Origin: Pseudomonas sp. St316
GTDB taxonomy: Bacteria; Pseudomonadota; Gammaproteobacteria; Pseudomonadales; Pseudomonadaceae
Assembly: GCF_018325905.1 (NCBI RefSeq)
Contig: NZ_AP021901.1
Coordinates: 4,526,001 to 4,590,000 of the forward strand
Length of the DNA: 64,000 bases
Direction: 5' to 3'
Shown piece by piece: positions 44,557 through 54,748 of this stretch. Positions within the stretch are counted from its first letter, which is position 1. The number at the start of each line of letters is the position of its first letter. Both the position numbers and the translations under genes were made by a program. The notes under the pieces are model-generated. The model made no database searches, was not told the origin of the DNA, and saw only the letters and a program-made list of their open reading frames with translations.

Positions 44557-45275
44557 CCCTCATTTATGGCCACCGCGGCGCCAAGGGCGAAGCACCGGAA
44601 AATACCCTGACCGGCTTTCAGGAGTGCCTCAAGCACGGCGTACGCCGTTGCGAGCTGGACCTGCATCTTTCGATGGACGGCGAGTTGATGGTGATCCACG
44701 ACCCGACCCTCAAGCGCACCACCGACCGGCGCGGCAAGGTGGTGGAGCATTCCGCCGACGAACTGGTGACCTACGATGCGCGCAAGGGCGGCCCGGGCTG
44801 GATCAAGCCGTGCCCGATCCCGCGCCTGGAAGAGTTGTTCGAAAAGTGTGATTTCGAGCATTGGCAACTGGAGGTCAAGAGCGCCTCGCGCACCCGCGCC
44901 GCAGCCACCGTGCTGGGCATCCGCGAAATGGCCCAGCGTTTCGGGCTGCTGGACAAAATCACTATCACGTCCAGCTCCCGGGAAGTGCTAAAAGCGGCCG
45001 TGGACCTGACCCCGGACATCTCCCGCGGACTGGTGGCCGAATACGCCTGGCTCGACCCGTTGAAGGTCGCCCAGAGTTACGGCTGCGAGATTCTGGCGCT
45101 GAACTGGACCCTGTGCACGCCGGAACGCCTGATCAAGGCGCAGCGCCAGGGGCTGCATGTGTCGGTGTGGACCGTCAACGAGCCCGCGCTGATGCGCAGG
45201 CTCGCCGATTTTGGCGCTGACAGCCTGATTACAGACTTTCCCGGTTTGGCCACTGCCACCCTTGGGAAGGGCTGA
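44553..45275 (+). CDS. Glycerophosphodiester phosphodiesterase (UgpQ type)
   Basis: The GTG start (MTLIYGHRGAKGEAPENTL) overlaps the PilZ stop. The 240-residue cytoplasmic enzyme has the GDPD motifs HRGAKGEAPENT, ELDLHLSMDGELMVIHDPTL and WTLCTPERL..HVSVWTVNEP. The active-site His and Glu residues are in place. It splits glycerophosphodiesters into glycerol-3-phosphate and an alcohol. It has no signal peptide, so it works inside the cell on imported or recycled lipid head groups. Confidence 0.92.
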   Translation: MTLIYGHRGAKGEAPENTLTGFQECLKHGVRRCELDLHLSMDGELMVIHDPTLKRTTDRRGKVVEHSADELVTYDARKGGPGWIKPCPIPRLEELFEKCDFEHWQLEVKSASRTRAAATVLGIREMAQRFGLLDKITITSSSREVLKAAVDLTPDISRGLVAEYAWLDPLKVAQSYGCEILALNWTLCTPERLIKAQRQGLHVSVWTVNEPALMRRLADFGADSLITDFPGLATATLGKG

Positions 45276-45317
45276 AATCGGTCTCCCCGGCCGGCTCAGG
45301 CCACCGGCCGGAGCCGC

Positions 45318-46712
45318 TCAAAAAAGCCGGTTTAGCCCGTCATAGGCCGCTACCCGATAGGCTTCGGCCATGGTCGGGTAGTTGAACGTGGTGTTGACGA
45401 AGTACTTCAACGTGTTCAGTTCGCCCGGCTGGTTCATGATCGCCTGGCCGATGTGCACGATCTCAGACGCCTGGTAGCCGAAGCAGTGCACGCCCAGCAC
45501 TTCCAGGGTCTCGCGGTGGAACAGGATCTTCAGCATGCCTTGCGGCTCGCCGGCAATCTGCGCGCGCGCCATGCTCTTGAAGAAAGCCTTGCCCACTTCG
45601 TATGGCACCTTGGCCTGGGTCAGCTCCTGTTCGTTCTTTCCGATCGAACTGATCTCCGGGATGGTGTAGATGCCGGTCGGCACGTCGTTGACGAAGCGCC
45701 AGCTGCCGTTGTCGACAATGCTGCCGGCGGCCGAACGGCCCTGGTCGTGGGCGGCACTGGCCAGGCTTGGCCAGCCAATCACGTCACCGGCACCGTAGAT
45801 GTTCGGTACGCAAGTGCGGTAGTTCTCGTCGACTTCGATCTGGCCGCGGCTGTTGACCTTCACGCCGATGTTTTCCAGGCCCAGGGTGTCGGTGTTGCCG
45901 GTACGGCCGTTACACCAGAGCAAGGCGTCGGCCTTGATCTTCTTGCCGGACTTGAGGTGCAGGATCACGCCATTATCGACGCCTTCGACGCGGTCGTAGT
46001 CTTCGTTGTGGCGCACGGTAATGTTGTTGTTGCTGAAGTGATAGCTCAGGGCCTGGGAGATTTCCGAGTCCAGGAAGCTCAGCAACTGGCCGCGGTTATC
46101 CACCAGCTCCACCAGCACACCCAGGCCGCTGAAGATCGAGGCGTATTCGCAACCGATCACGCCAGCACCGTAGACGATGAGCTTACGCGGGGTGTGACCC
46201 AGGCTCAGGATGGTGTCGCTATCGTAGATGCGCGCGTGGTTGAAATCGATATCGGCCGGACGATACGGGCGCGAACCGGTGGCGATGATGATGTGCTTGG
46301 CCACCAGCTTCTCGACCACGCCATTGCCGCAGACCACTTCAACCGTCTGCTCGTCGGCAAAGCTGCCGGTGCCGAAGAACACATCAACGCGATTACGGGC
46401 GTAGTAGCCCGTACGCGAGGCCACTTGCTTGGAAATGACCTTCTCGGCGCTCTTGAGCACGTCCGGGAAGGAGAACCAGCGCGGCTCGCCGATGGCCCGG
46501 AACATCGGGTTGGTGTTGAACTGCATGATCTGCCGGACCGAGTGACGCAAGGCCTTGGACGGGATGGTACCCAAGTGGGTGCAGTTGCCGCCGACCTGCC
46601 GACGGCTGTCGACCATCGCCACCTTGCGCCCTGCCTTGGCCGCGTTCATTGCCGCGCCTTCCCCCGCCGGGCCGGAGCCCAGTACCACCACGTCGTAGTT
46701 GTAGACAGCCAT
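45318..46712 (-). CDS. sthA: Soluble pyridine nucleotide transhydrogenase SthA
   Basis: This 464-residue FAD-linked flavoprotein has the N-terminal [17 protein letters not shown] loop, the segment [17 protein letters not shown], an NAD loop [17 protein letters not shown], and a C-terminal dimerisation domain. As in other SthA proteins one of the two redox cysteines of the disulfide reductase family is absent. It moves hydride between NADPH and NAD+ in the cytoplasm. It is convergent with the glycerophosphodiesterase gene, with a GC-rich hairpin at 45283-45313 between them. Confidence 0.95.
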   Translation of the reverse strand: MAVYNYDVVVLGSGPAGEGAAMNAAKAGRKVAMVDSRRQVGGNCTHLGTIPSKALRHSVRQIMQFNTNPMFRAIGEPRWFSFPDVLKSAEKVISKQVASRTGYYARNRVDVFFGTGSFADEQTVEVVCGNGVVEKLVAKHIIIATGSRPYRPADIDFNHARIYDSDTILSLGHTPRKLIVYGAGVIGCEYASIFSGLGVLVELVDNRGQLLSFLDSEISQALSYHFSNNNITVRHNEDYDRVEGVDNGVILHLKSGKKIKADALLWCNGRTGNTDTLGLENIGVKVNSRGQIEVDENYRTCVPNIYGAGDVIGWPSLASAAHDQGRSAAGSIVDNGSWRFVNDVPTGIYTIPEISSIGKNEQELTQAKVPYEVGKAFFKSMARAQIAGEPQGMLKILFHRETLEVLGVHCFGYQASEIVHIGQAIMNQPGELNTLKYFVNTTFNYPTMAEAYRVAAYDGLNRLF

Positions 46713-46922
46713 GCGTACTCCTCAGAACAGGCCGCGGTACCACACTGGCACCGACGGCTAAATCATGCCGGCCTGCGGCATGAAGGAACAATTTGGGGCC
46801 GGTTCACGCGCCCGGCCACAGTCTATAGAAGCGTCAACGCCGCGCACATTACCCCTTGGTCGCGTCGTAGGCTAGTTTTGCCTGCGCTATTTCGCCACAG
46901 GTAGCCTTTCATGACGCTGTCA

Positions 46923-47972
46923 TCATTGGGTTTTTCCGCCAGTCATCCGTTCAAAGGCTTCATTGGTGCGAACGACGAAACGCTCCCCGTCCCGCAACAC
47001 GAAAAATACCCCGACGCCGTGTTTCTCGGCATAGTCCCAACCCCGCTCAGGACCGAGAATAAGCAACAGCGTCGATAGTCCATCGGCCATTAGCGCCGAA
47101 GGATGAATCACCGTGACTGACGCCAGGTTATGCAGGACCGGTGTACCAGTGCGCGCATCAAAGGTGTGGGAATAACGCTTGCCGCCCTGCTCGAAATATT
47201 TACGGTAGTCGCCCGAGGTGGAAACCCCGTAGCCGTTGACCTCGATGACACGCTCGGCCACTTGCCGGTCATCCCGCGGCTCTTCCAGGGCAATCCGCCA
47301 GGCCGAACCATCGGGTTTGTGCCCGACGGCCTTGAGTTCGCCGGTGGCTTCGGCCAGGTAGCTGTCGATGCCCAGGGCCTGGAGCCTGGCGGCGATGCGG
47401 TCGACGGCATAGCCTGCGGCGATACTGTTGAAGTCGACTTCCGCCGCAGCGTCTTTGCACAGCCGGTCGCCGTCGATGCGCAAATGACCATGACCGACGC
47501 GCTGGCGCACCAAGGCCAAGGCTTCGACGGTCGGTACTTTTTCTTCGCGAGACTGGGGGCCGAAGCCCCACAGGTTCAGCAGCGGCTCCACGGTCAGGTC
47601 AAAGGAGCCGTCGCTTTGAACCGACAACTGCTCACCCACTCGGACCAACTCCAGGACCGAGCCAGGCATGACCTGACAGCTATTGGCCGGCAGTGCATTG
47701 AAACGCTCGATGTCCGAGTCGCTGCGATAAGTCGAGAATTGCTGGTCCACTTCGGCGAGGATGCTTTCCACCTCGGCCTGCACCGTTTTCGCAGTGGGCC
47801 CGGCGGAATGTCTGACGTACTGAATCGAATAATGACTGCCCATGGTCGGGCCGTCGAAGCGCTCCAGGGTGTCGCCGTTGCCGCAACCCGACAACACGCC
47901 GGCCAGCACCACAAGCCCAATCCATCGTCCAGTTAACAAATCTTCATCTCCCCTCAAAACCGCGCCCGCCAT
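46923..47972 (-). CDS. apbE: FAD:protein FMN transferase ApbE
   Basis: The start at 47972 (MAGAVLRGDEDLLTGRW) has GGAG upstream, and a TTG at 47939 with AGGGGAG upstream is equally good and gives a cleaner signal. Either way the product has a lipobox L-S-G-C (VVLAGVLSGC). The ApbE domain includes GPTMGSHYSIQYV, VDFNSIAAGYAVDRI and the C-terminal HTFDARTGTPV. It attaches FMN to Thr in proteins such as NqrB, NqrC or RnfG. No nqr genes adjoin it here, unlike in P. aeruginosa. Confidence 0.9.
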   Translation of the reverse strand: MAGAVLRGDEDLLTGRWIGLVVLAGVLSGCGNGDTLERFDGPTMGSHYSIQYVRHSAGPTAKTVQAEVESILAEVDQQFSTYRSDSDIERFNALPANSCQVMPGSVLELVRVGEQLSVQSDGSFDLTVEPLLNLWGFGPQSREEKVPTVEALALVRQRVGHGHLRIDGDRLCKDAAAEVDFNSIAAGYAVDRIAARLQALGIDSYLAEATGELKAVGHKPDGSAWRIALEEPRDDRQVAERVIEVNGYGVSTSGDYRKYFEQGGKRYSHTFDARTGTPVLHNLASVTVIHPSALMADGLSTLLLILGPERGWDYAEKHGVGVFFVLRDGERFVVRTNEAFERMTGGKTQ

Positions 47973-48020
47973 TATGAACTCCAGCGCACGCAAAAAACCT
48001 GCGGGAGCCAATGGAGCCCT

Positions 48021-48110
48021 GAGGGAGCAAAGCTTGCTCGCGATGCAGGCGACACGGTTCAACTGCTAAGACCGAGTCATCGTTCATCGCGAGCAAGCTT
48101 TGCTCCCTCA
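48021..48110. repeat. REP pair, variant with GAGGGAGCAAAGC core
   Basis: GAGGGAGCAAAGCTTGCTCG and TCATCGCGAGCAAGCTTTGC face each other about 30 bases apart. The core starts GAGGGAGCAAAG instead of GTGGGAGCGAG, a third subtype in this window. It lies between apbE and the MFS gene. Confidence 0.82.
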
Positions 48111-48205
48111 GGCCCCAAGGCCCTCATATTCCCACAAGGTTCCTGCAAGGCTCCCACCGGGGCGCAGCGCTTCCATACAAGATTTGCCAGAGTGAGTACC
48201 TACAC

Positions 48206-49504
48206 ATGTCTTCCCAAACGAGCAACGGCAAGGCGATTTTTCGCGTTGTCAGCGGCAACTTCCTGGAGATGTTCGACTTCATGGTCTATGGCTTTTACGC
48301 CACGGCCATCGCCAAGACGTTCTTCCCGACCGACAGCGCGTTCGCCTCGCTGATGCTGTCCCTGGCCACGTTTGGTGCCGGGTTCCTGATGCGTCCCCTC
48401 GGAGCGATTTTTCTCGGTGCCTACATCGACCGCCACAGCCGTCGCAAAGGCTTGATCATCACCCTGGCGCTGATGGCCATGGGCACCATACTGATCGCCT
48501 GCGTGCCGGGCTACGCCGTCCTGGGCGTGGCGGCACCGCTGCTGGTGTTGCTGGGTCGCTTGCTGCAAGGCTTCTCCGCCGGTGTCGAACTGGGCGGTGT
48601 GTCGGTGTACCTGGCGGAAATCTCCACGCCGGGGCGCAAGGGCTTCTTTGTCAGTTGGCAATCGGCCAGCCAACAAGCTGCCGTGGTGTTTGCCGGCCTG
48701 CTGGGGGTGGGTCTCAATCACTGGCTGAGCCCCCAGGAAATGGGCGAATGGGGCTGGCGCGTACCGTTCCTGGTGGGGTGCATGATTGTGCCAGCCATAT
48801 TCGTGATCCGTCGTTCACTGGAAGAAACACCTGAGTTCCAAGCGAGAAAACATCGTCCCAGCCTGTCGGAGATTGTCCGTTCCATCGGTCAGAACTTCGG
48901 CATTGTCTTGGCCGGCATGGCGCTGGTGGTGATGACCACGGTGTCGTTCTATCTGATCACCGCCTACACGCCGACTTTTGGCAAGGCCGAGCTAAACCTG
49001 TCGGACCTCGACGCGCTGCTGGTCACGGTGTGCATCGGCTTGTCGAACTTCTTCTGGCTGCCGGTGATGGGGGCGCTTTCAGACAAGATCGGACGCAAGC
49101 CGCTGCTGCTCGCCGCCACGATCCTGGCCATCCTGACCGCCTATCCGGCGCTGTCCTGGTTGGTGGCGAACCCTAGCTTCAGCCATTTGCTGATCGTCGA
49201 ATTGTGGCTGTCGTTCCTGTACGGATCGTACAACGGCGCCATGGTGGTGGCCTTGACGGAAATCATGCCGGTTGAAGTGCGTACCACCGGGTTCTCCCTG
49301 GCCTACAGCCTGGCGACCGCGACGTTCGGCGGGTTTACCCCGGCGGCTTGTACCTATTTGATTCATGTATTGGATAACAAGGCGGCGCCTGGGATCTGGC
49401 TCAGCGGCGCGGCCATATTGGGGCTGATTGCTACCTTGGTGTTGTTCAGGGGTAATCGTCATGAGCTGCGGACTGCGCAAGCTTCAGTCGTCGGCGGCGC
49501 CTGA
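48206..49504 (+). CDS. MFS metabolite:H+ symporter, citrate/tricarballylate type
   Basis: This 432-residue, 12-helix protein belongs to the metabolite:H+ symporter family, with [20 protein letters not shown] in helix 1, [18 protein letters not shown] between helices 2 and 3, and [20 protein letters not shown]. It is close to CitA (citrate) and TcuC (tricarballylate) transporters. The substrate is probably a di- or tricarboxylate taken up with H+. No tcuAB genes adjoin it, so it stands alone. Confidence 0.82.
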   Translation: MSSQTSNGKAIFRVVSGNFLEMFDFMVYGFYATAIAKTFFPTDSAFASLMLSLATFGAGFLMRPLGAIFLGAYIDRHSRRKGLIITLALMAMGTILIACVPGYAVLGVAAPLLVLLGRLLQGFSAGVELGGVSVYLAEISTPGRKGFFVSWQSASQQAAVVFAGLLGVGLNHWLSPQEMGEWGWRVPFLVGCMIVPAIFVIRRSLEETPEFQARKHRPSLSEIVRSIGQNFGIVLAGMALVVMTTVSFYLITAYTPTFGKAELNLSDLDALLVTVCIGLSNFFWLPVMGALSDKIGRKPLLLAATILAILTAYPALSWLVANPSFSHLLIVELWLSFLYGSYNGAMVVALTEIMPVEVRTTGFSLAYSLATATFGGFTPAACTYLIHVLDNKAAPGIWLSGAAILGLIATLVLFRGNRHELRTAQASVVGGA

Positions 49505-49510
49505 CACATC

Positions 49511-49584
49511 GCTATCGCGAGCAAGCTCGCTCCCACAGGTGACCGCGTATACCCTGTGGGAGCGAGCTTGCTCGCGATGAGGGC
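49511..49584. repeat. REP pair in inverted orientation
   Basis: GCTATCGCGAGCAAGCTCGC and CCTGTGGGAGCGAGCTTGCT face each other, with about 15 bases between the cores. It lies after the MFS gene. Confidence 0.85.
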
Positions 49585-49610
49585 AGCCCAGTCGACACAA
49601 ACTCCAGACA

Positions 49611-49641
49611 AAAAAACGCCCCGACAAGTCGGGGCGTTTTC
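49611..49641. terminator. Rho-independent terminator, bidirectional
   Basis: Stem AAAACGCCCCGAC / GTCGGGGCGTTTT with a two-base loop, with an A-run on one side and T-run on the other. It separates the MFS gene from the convergent gap gene. Confidence 0.9.
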
Positions 49642-49656
49642 ACAAGCAGCTAAGGC

Positions 49657-51120
49657 TTAGCGTGGGAATGCAGGCGGGTTCACACCGGCCATGTCTTCCA
49701 TCACGCGAACCACCTGGCAGCTGTAGCCGAATTCGTTGTCGTACCAGACGTACAGAACAACGCGGTTGTCTTGGCTGATGGTCGCTTCAGCATCCACGAC
49801 ACCGGCGTGGCGCGAGCCGACGAAGTCGGTGGACACCACTTCCTGGGAATTGACGAAGTCGATCTGCTTGTGCAGGTCGGAGTGCAGCGCCATGTAGCGC
49901 AGGTACTCGTTCATCTCTTCACGGGTGGCGGCTTTCTCAAGGTTCAGGTTGAGAATGGCCATCGACACGTTCGGCGTCGGCACACGGATCGCGTTGCCGG
50001 TCAGCTTGCCAGCCAGCTCAGGCAGGGCCTTGGCAGCGGCGGTGGCAGCACCGGTCTCGGTGATGACCATGTTCAGCGCGGCGCTGCGGCCACGGCGGTC
50101 GCCCTTGTGGAAGTTGTCGATCAGGTTCTGGTCGTTGGTGTACGAGTGAACCGTTTCGACGTGACCGTTGACGATGCCGAACTTGTCGTTCACCGCCTTG
50201 AGCACCGGCACGATGGCGTTGGTGGTGCAAGAAGCAGCGGAGACGATCTTGTCGTCAGCGGTGATTTCGCCGTGGTTGATGCCGTGAACGATGTTCTTCA
50301 GCTTGCCCTTGCCAGGCGCAGTCAGCACGACGCGGTCGATACCCGGGCAGGTCAGATGCTGGCCCAGGCCGTCGGCGTCACGCCATACACCGGTGTTGTC
50401 CACCAGCAGTGCGTCCTTGATGCCGTACTGGGTGTAGTCCACCTCTGTCGGGTTCTTCGCGTAGATCACCTGGATCAGGTTACCGTTGGCGGTGATGGTG
50501 TTGTTTTCTTCGTCGATGGTGATGGTGCCGTTGAACGAACCATGCACCGAATCGCGACGCAGCAGGCTGGCGCGCTTGGTCAGGTCGTTCTCGGCGCCCT
50601 TGCGCACCACGATGGCCCGCAGGCGCAGGCCGTCGCCGCCACCGGTTTTTTCGATCAGGATGCGCGCCAGCAGACGGCCGATACGACCGAAGCCGTACAG
50701 GACCACGTCGGTGCCTTTGCGAGCCGAAACGTTCTGCTGGCCAACTACATCAGCCATCTCTTCACGCACGAACTGCTCGGCGCTACGGCCATTGCCTTCG
50801 TTGCGGAACTTGAACGCCAACTTGCCCAGGTCCACCGAAGCCGCGCCGAGCTTGAGCTCGCTCATGGCTTTGAGCAGGGGGAATGTTTCGTGGACGGAGA
50901 GTTCGCTGTCGTCGGAAGAACGGTGGCGAGCAAAGCGGTGGGCTTTGAGGATCGCGATGACAGACTGGTTGATCAGGCTGCGGCCATAGATCGAGCTCAC
51001 CACGTTGTTATTGCGGTAGAGCTGACCGATGAGAGGGATCATCGCTTCGGCAAGCGCTTCACGATCAATCCATTCACCAAGACACTGGTCGGGCTTCTGA
51101 GTCACGGTAACCTTCCACAT
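49657..51120 (-). CDS. gap: Glyceraldehyde-3-phosphate dehydrogenase with N-terminal extension
   Basis: The start at 51120 (MWKVTVTQKPDQCLGEWID) gives 487 residues. The GAPDH domain begins only at about residue 125 (VVLYGFGRIGRLLARIL), so there is an extra N-terminal domain of about 125 helical residues. The active-site Cys is in SAASCTTNAIVPVLK, with ASTREEMN and WYDNEFGYSCQVVRV also typical. It corresponds to the long GapDH (PA3001) next to mfd in P. aeruginosa. It is divergent from mfd. Confidence 0.92.
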   Translation of the reverse strand: MWKVTVTQKPDQCLGEWIDREALAEAMIPLIGQLYRNNNVVSSIYGRSLINQSVIAILKAHRFARHRSSDDSELSVHETFPLLKAMSELKLGAASVDLGKLAFKFRNEGNGRSAEQFVREEMADVVGQQNVSARKGTDVVLYGFGRIGRLLARILIEKTGGGDGLRLRAIVVRKGAENDLTKRASLLRRDSVHGSFNGTITIDEENNTITANGNLIQVIYAKNPTEVDYTQYGIKDALLVDNTGVWRDADGLGQHLTCPGIDRVVLTAPGKGKLKNIVHGINHGEITADDKIVSAASCTTNAIVPVLKAVNDKFGIVNGHVETVHSYTNDQNLIDNFHKGDRRGRSAALNMVITETGAATAAAKALPELAGKLTGNAIRVPTPNVSMAILNLNLEKAATREEMNEYLRYMALHSDLHKQIDFVNSQEVVSTDFVGSRHAGVVDAEATISQDNRVVLYVWYDNEFGYSCQVVRVMEDMAGVNPPAFPR

Positions 51121-51288
51121 GTAGGGGCTGAAAAAAGGGGCTACATTATGCCGCCGAGTCCTCGGCGGAGCAATGCGCGCCTGTCGCACCGTGGTTTTCC
51201 TGTCGGCCTGGGTAGTCTGCGACTGACAGCAGCCCCCTTCCCCCGCTACACTTGTCGACTTTGTCGCAACGCTGGAGCTCAACCTTCC

Positions 51289-54200
51289 GTGCCCGTTCTG
51301 CGTCTTCCGCTTCTCCCTGCCGCGGCAGGTAAACAGCACTGGGGCAACCTGCCCGGTGCCGCCCTGAGCCTCGCCATCGCCGAGGCTGCCAGCGCTGCAA
51401 AGCGTTTCACCCTGCTATTGACCGCCGACAGCCAAAGCGCCGAGCGGCTGGAACAGGAGCTGAGTTTCTTCGCTCCAGATTTGCCGGTCTTGCATTTCCC
51501 GGACTGGGAAACCCTGCCCTACGATCTGTTTTCGCCGCACCAGGACATCATTTCCCAGCGAATCGCCAGCCTTTATCGGCTGCCGGAACTCAGTCATGGC
51601 GTTTTGGTAGTGCCGATCACCACGGCCCTACATCGCCTGGCACCGACCCAATTCCTGCTTGGCAGCAGCCTGGTACTGGACATCGGCCAGAAGCTCGATG
51701 TCGAGCAAATGCGCACTCGCCTTGAGGCCAGTGGCTATCGCTGCGTCGACACAGTGTACGAGCACGGCGAGTTCGCGGTACGCGGCGCCTTGATCGACCT
51801 GTTCCCGATGGGCAGCAAGCTGCCTTATCGCATCGACCTGTTCGATGACGAAATCGAGACCCTGCGCACCTTCGATCCGGAAAACCAGCGTTCCATCGAC
51901 AAAGTGCAGTCGATCCGCCTGTTGCCGGCCAAGGAGTTCCCGCTGCAGAAAGACGCCGTGACCCGCTTCAAGGCCCGCTTTCGCGAGCGCTTCGATGTGG
52001 ATTTCCGGCGCTGCCCGATCTTTCAGGACCTGAGCAGCGGAATCACCCCCGCCGGCATCGAGTATTACCTGCCGCTGTTTTTCGAAGAAACCTCAACCCT
52101 GTTCGATTACCTGCCCCAGGACACCCAGGTATTTTCCCTGCCGGGCATCGAGCAGGCCGCGGAAAACTTCTGGAACGACGTGCGCAACCGCTACGAAGAG
52201 CGTCGCGTCGATCCTTCCCGGCCTCTATTACCGCCGGCCGAACTGTTTTTGCCGGTGGAAGACTGTTTTGCCCGCCTCAAGAGCTGGCCACGGGTGGTGG
52301 CGAGCCAGCAGGACGTCGAAACCGGCGTCGGCCGCGAACGTTTCCCGGCCAAGGCATTGCCGGACCTGGCCATCGAAGCCAAGGCCACGCAACCCCTGGC
52401 GGCACTGGCTGGCTTTCTCGATGCATTCCCCGGTCGCGTGTTGTTCACCGCCGAATCCGCGGGTCGTCGCGAAGTCCTGTTGGAGCTGCTTGAGCGGTTG
52501 AAGCTGAGACCGAAGACGGTGGACAGCTGGCCGGACTTCGTCGCCGGCAAGGATCGCCTGGCGATTACCATCGCGCCGCTGAACGACGGCATGGTCCTGG
52601 ATGACCCGGCCCTGGCCCTGGTCGCCGAAAGTCCTTTGTTCGGCCAGCGCGTCATGCAGCGCCGCCGTCGCGAGAAACGCGCCGACGCCGCCAACGACGC
52701 CGTCATCAAGAACCTCACCGAACTGCGCGAAGGCGCCCCCGTGGTGCACATCGACCACGGCGTGGGCCGCTACCTGGGCCTGGCAACCCTGGAAATCGAC
52801 AACCAGGCCGCCGAATTCCTGACCCTGGAATACGCCGAAGGCGCCAAGCTCTACGTGCCGGTGGCGAACCTGCACCTGATCGCCCGCTACACCGGCAGCG
52901 ACGACGCCCTGGCCCCGCTGCATCGCCTGGGCTCGGAAACCTGGCAGAAAGCCAAGCGCAAGGCGGCCGAACAGGTGCGCGACGTGGCCGCCGAGCTGCT
53001 GGACATCTATGCCCGTCGCGCGGCCCGCGAAGGCTATGCCTTTGCCGATCCGAAAGTCGACTACGAAACCTTCAGCGCCGGTTTCCCGTTCGAAGAAACC
53101 GTCGACCAGCAGACCACCATCGAAGCCGTGCGCGCCGACATGCTCGCCCCCAAACCCATGGACCGGCTGGTGTGTGGCGATGTGGGCTTCGGCAAGACCG
53201 AAGTGGCGATGCGCGCCGCGTTCATTGCCGTGCACGGTGGCAAGCAAGTGGCGATCCTGGTGCCGACCACCCTGCTCGCCCAGCAGCACTACAACAGTTT
53301 CCGCGACCGTTTTGCCGACTGGCCGGTGACCGTGGAGGTGATGAGCCGTTTCAAATCGACCAAGGAAGTGAACGCCGCCGTGGCCGACCTGGCCGAGGGC
53401 AAGATCGACATCGTCATCGGTACGCACAAGCTGCTGCAGGACGACGTGAAGATCAAGAACCTGGGGCTGGTGATCATCGACGAAGAGCACCGCTTTGGCG
53501 TGCGCCAGAAAGAACAGCTCAAGGCCCTGCGCAGCGAAGTCGACATCCTCACCCTGACCGCCACGCCGATCCCGCGCACACTGAACATGGCCGTGTCGGG
53601 CATGCGCGACCTGTCGATCATCGCCACGCCGCCGGCCCGCCGCCTGTCGGTGCGCACCTTTGTCATGGAGCAGAACAAAAGCACGGTCAAGGAAGCCTTG
53701 CTGCGTGAGTTGCTGCGTGGCGGCCAGGTCTATTACCTGCACAACGACGTGAAGACCATCGAGAAATGCGCCGCCGACCTGGCCGAACTGGTGCCGGAAG
53801 CGCGGATTGGCATCGGCCACGGGCAAATGCGCGAGCGTGAACTCGAACAGGTGATGAGCGACTTCTACCACAAGCGCTTCAACGTGCTGATCGCCTCGAC
53901 CATCATCGAGACCGGCATCGACGTGCCGAGCGCCAACACCATCATCATCGAGCGCGCCGACAAATTCGGCCTGGCCCAGCTGCACCAGTTGCGCGGCCGG
54001 GTCGGTCGTAGCCACCACCAGGCCTATGCCTACCTGTTGACGCCACCGCGCCAGCAGATCACCCCGGATGCGGAAAAACGCCTGGAAGCCATCGCCAATA
54101 CCCAGGACCTGGGCGCCGGCTTCGTGCTGGCCACCAACGACCTGGAAATCCGCGGTGCCGGCGAATTGCTCGGCGACGGCCAGAGCGGCCAGATCCAGGC

Positions 54201-54738
54201 CGTCGGCTTCACCCTGTACATGGAAATGCTCGAACGGGCGGTCAAGTCGATCCGCAAGGGCGAACAACCGAACCTCGATCAACCCCTGGGCGGCGGGCCG
54301 GAAATCAACCTGAGGGTGCCGGCGTTGATCCCGGAAGACTACCTGCCGGACGTCCACGCGCGACTGATCCTCTACAAACGCATTGCCTCGGCCAGCGACG
54401 AAGAAGGCCTCAAGGACCTGCAAGTGGAGATGATCGACCGCTTCGGCCTGCTGCCGGAACCGACCAAGAACCTGGTGCGCACCACGCAGCTCAAGCTCAA
54501 GGCCGAGCAACTGGGCATCAAGAAAGTCGACGGCGGCCCCAACGGCGGCCGGATCGAGTTCGAAGCCCAGACGCCGGTCGATCCACTGGTGCTGATCAAG
54601 TTGATCCAGGGCCAGCCCAAACGCTACAAGTTCGAAGGTGCCACGATGTTCAAGTTCATGGTGCCCATGGAGCGCGCGGAAGAGCGCTTCAATACCGTAG
54701 AAGCGCTGTTCGAGCGCCTCACTCCGACCACTGCTTGA
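51289..54738 (+). CDS. mfd: Transcription-repair coupling factor Mfd
   Basis: The GTG at 51289 (MPVLRLPLLPAAAGKQHW) gives 1149 residues, the usual length; the longer frame is antisense to gap. Domains are the UvrB-like N-terminus (about 1-350), the RNA-polymerase-interacting CarD-like domain (about 470-545), a RecG-like SF2 motor (about 590-940) with GDVGFGKTEVAMRAAF and VIIDEEHRFGVRQKEQ, and the TRCF C-terminal domain (about 1000-1110). It removes stalled RNA polymerase and recruits UvrA. csiV follows 10 bases later. Confidence 0.96.
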   Translation: MPVLRLPLLPAAAGKQHWGNLPGAALSLAIAEAASAAKRFTLLLTADSQSAERLEQELSFFAPDLPVLHFPDWETLPYDLFSPHQDIISQRIASLYRLPELSHGVLVVPITTALHRLAPTQFLLGSSLVLDIGQKLDVEQMRTRLEASGYRCVDTVYEHGEFAVRGALIDLFPMGSKLPYRIDLFDDEIETLRTFDPENQRSIDKVQSIRLLPAKEFPLQKDAVTRFKARFRERFDVDFRRCPIFQDLSSGITPAGIEYYLPLFFEETSTLFDYLPQDTQVFSLPGIEQAAENFWNDVRNRYEERRVDPSRPLLPPAELFLPVEDCFARLKSWPRVVASQQDVETGVGRERFPAKALPDLAIEAKATQPLAALAGFLDAFPGRVLFTAESAGRREVLLELLERLKLRPKTVDSWPDFVAGKDRLAITIAPLNDGMVLDDPALALVAESPLFGQRVMQRRRREKRADAANDAVIKNLTELREGAPVVHIDHGVGRYLGLATLEIDNQAAEFLTLEYAEGAKLYVPVANLHLIARYTGSDDALAPLHRLGSETWQKAKRKAAEQVRDVAAELLDIYARRAAREGYAFADPKVDYETFSAGFPFEETVDQQTTIEAVRADMLAPKPMDRLVCGDVGFGKTEVAMRAAFIAVHGGKQVAILVPTTLLAQQHYNSFRDRFADWPVTVEVMSRFKSTKEVNAAVADLAEGKIDIVIGTHKLLQDDVKIKNLGLVIIDEEHRFGVRQKEQLKALRSEVDILTLTATPIPRTLNMAVSGMRDLSIIATPPARRLSVRTFVMEQNKSTVKEALLRELLRGGQVYYLHNDVKTIEKCAADLAELVPEARIGIGHGQMRERELEQVMSDFYHKRFNVLIASTIIETGIDVPSANTIIIERADKFGLAQLHQLRGRVGRSHHQAYAYLLTPPRQQITPDAEKRLEAIANTQDLGAGFVLATNDLEIRGAGELLGDGQSGQIQAVGFTLYMEMLERAVKSIRKGEQPNLDQPLGGGPEINLRVPALIPEDYLPDVHARLILYKRIASASDEEGLKDLQVEMIDRFGLLPEPTKNLVRTTQLKLKAEQLGIKKVDGGPNGGRIEFEAQTPVDPLVLIKLIQGQPKRYKFEGATMFKFMVPMERAEERFNTVEALFERLTPTTA

Positions 54739-54748
54739 AGGACGCCAC

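Noticed and set aside
45283..45313. GC-rich hairpin between the glycerophosphodiesterase and sthA as a terminator
   Set aside because: No T-run follows in either direction, so Rho-independent action is doubtful.
49771..51288. Open frame on the plus strand before mfd extending the product to 1655 residues
   Set aside because: It is antisense to the gap gene, has no homologue, and the true mfd start at 51289 gives the standard length.
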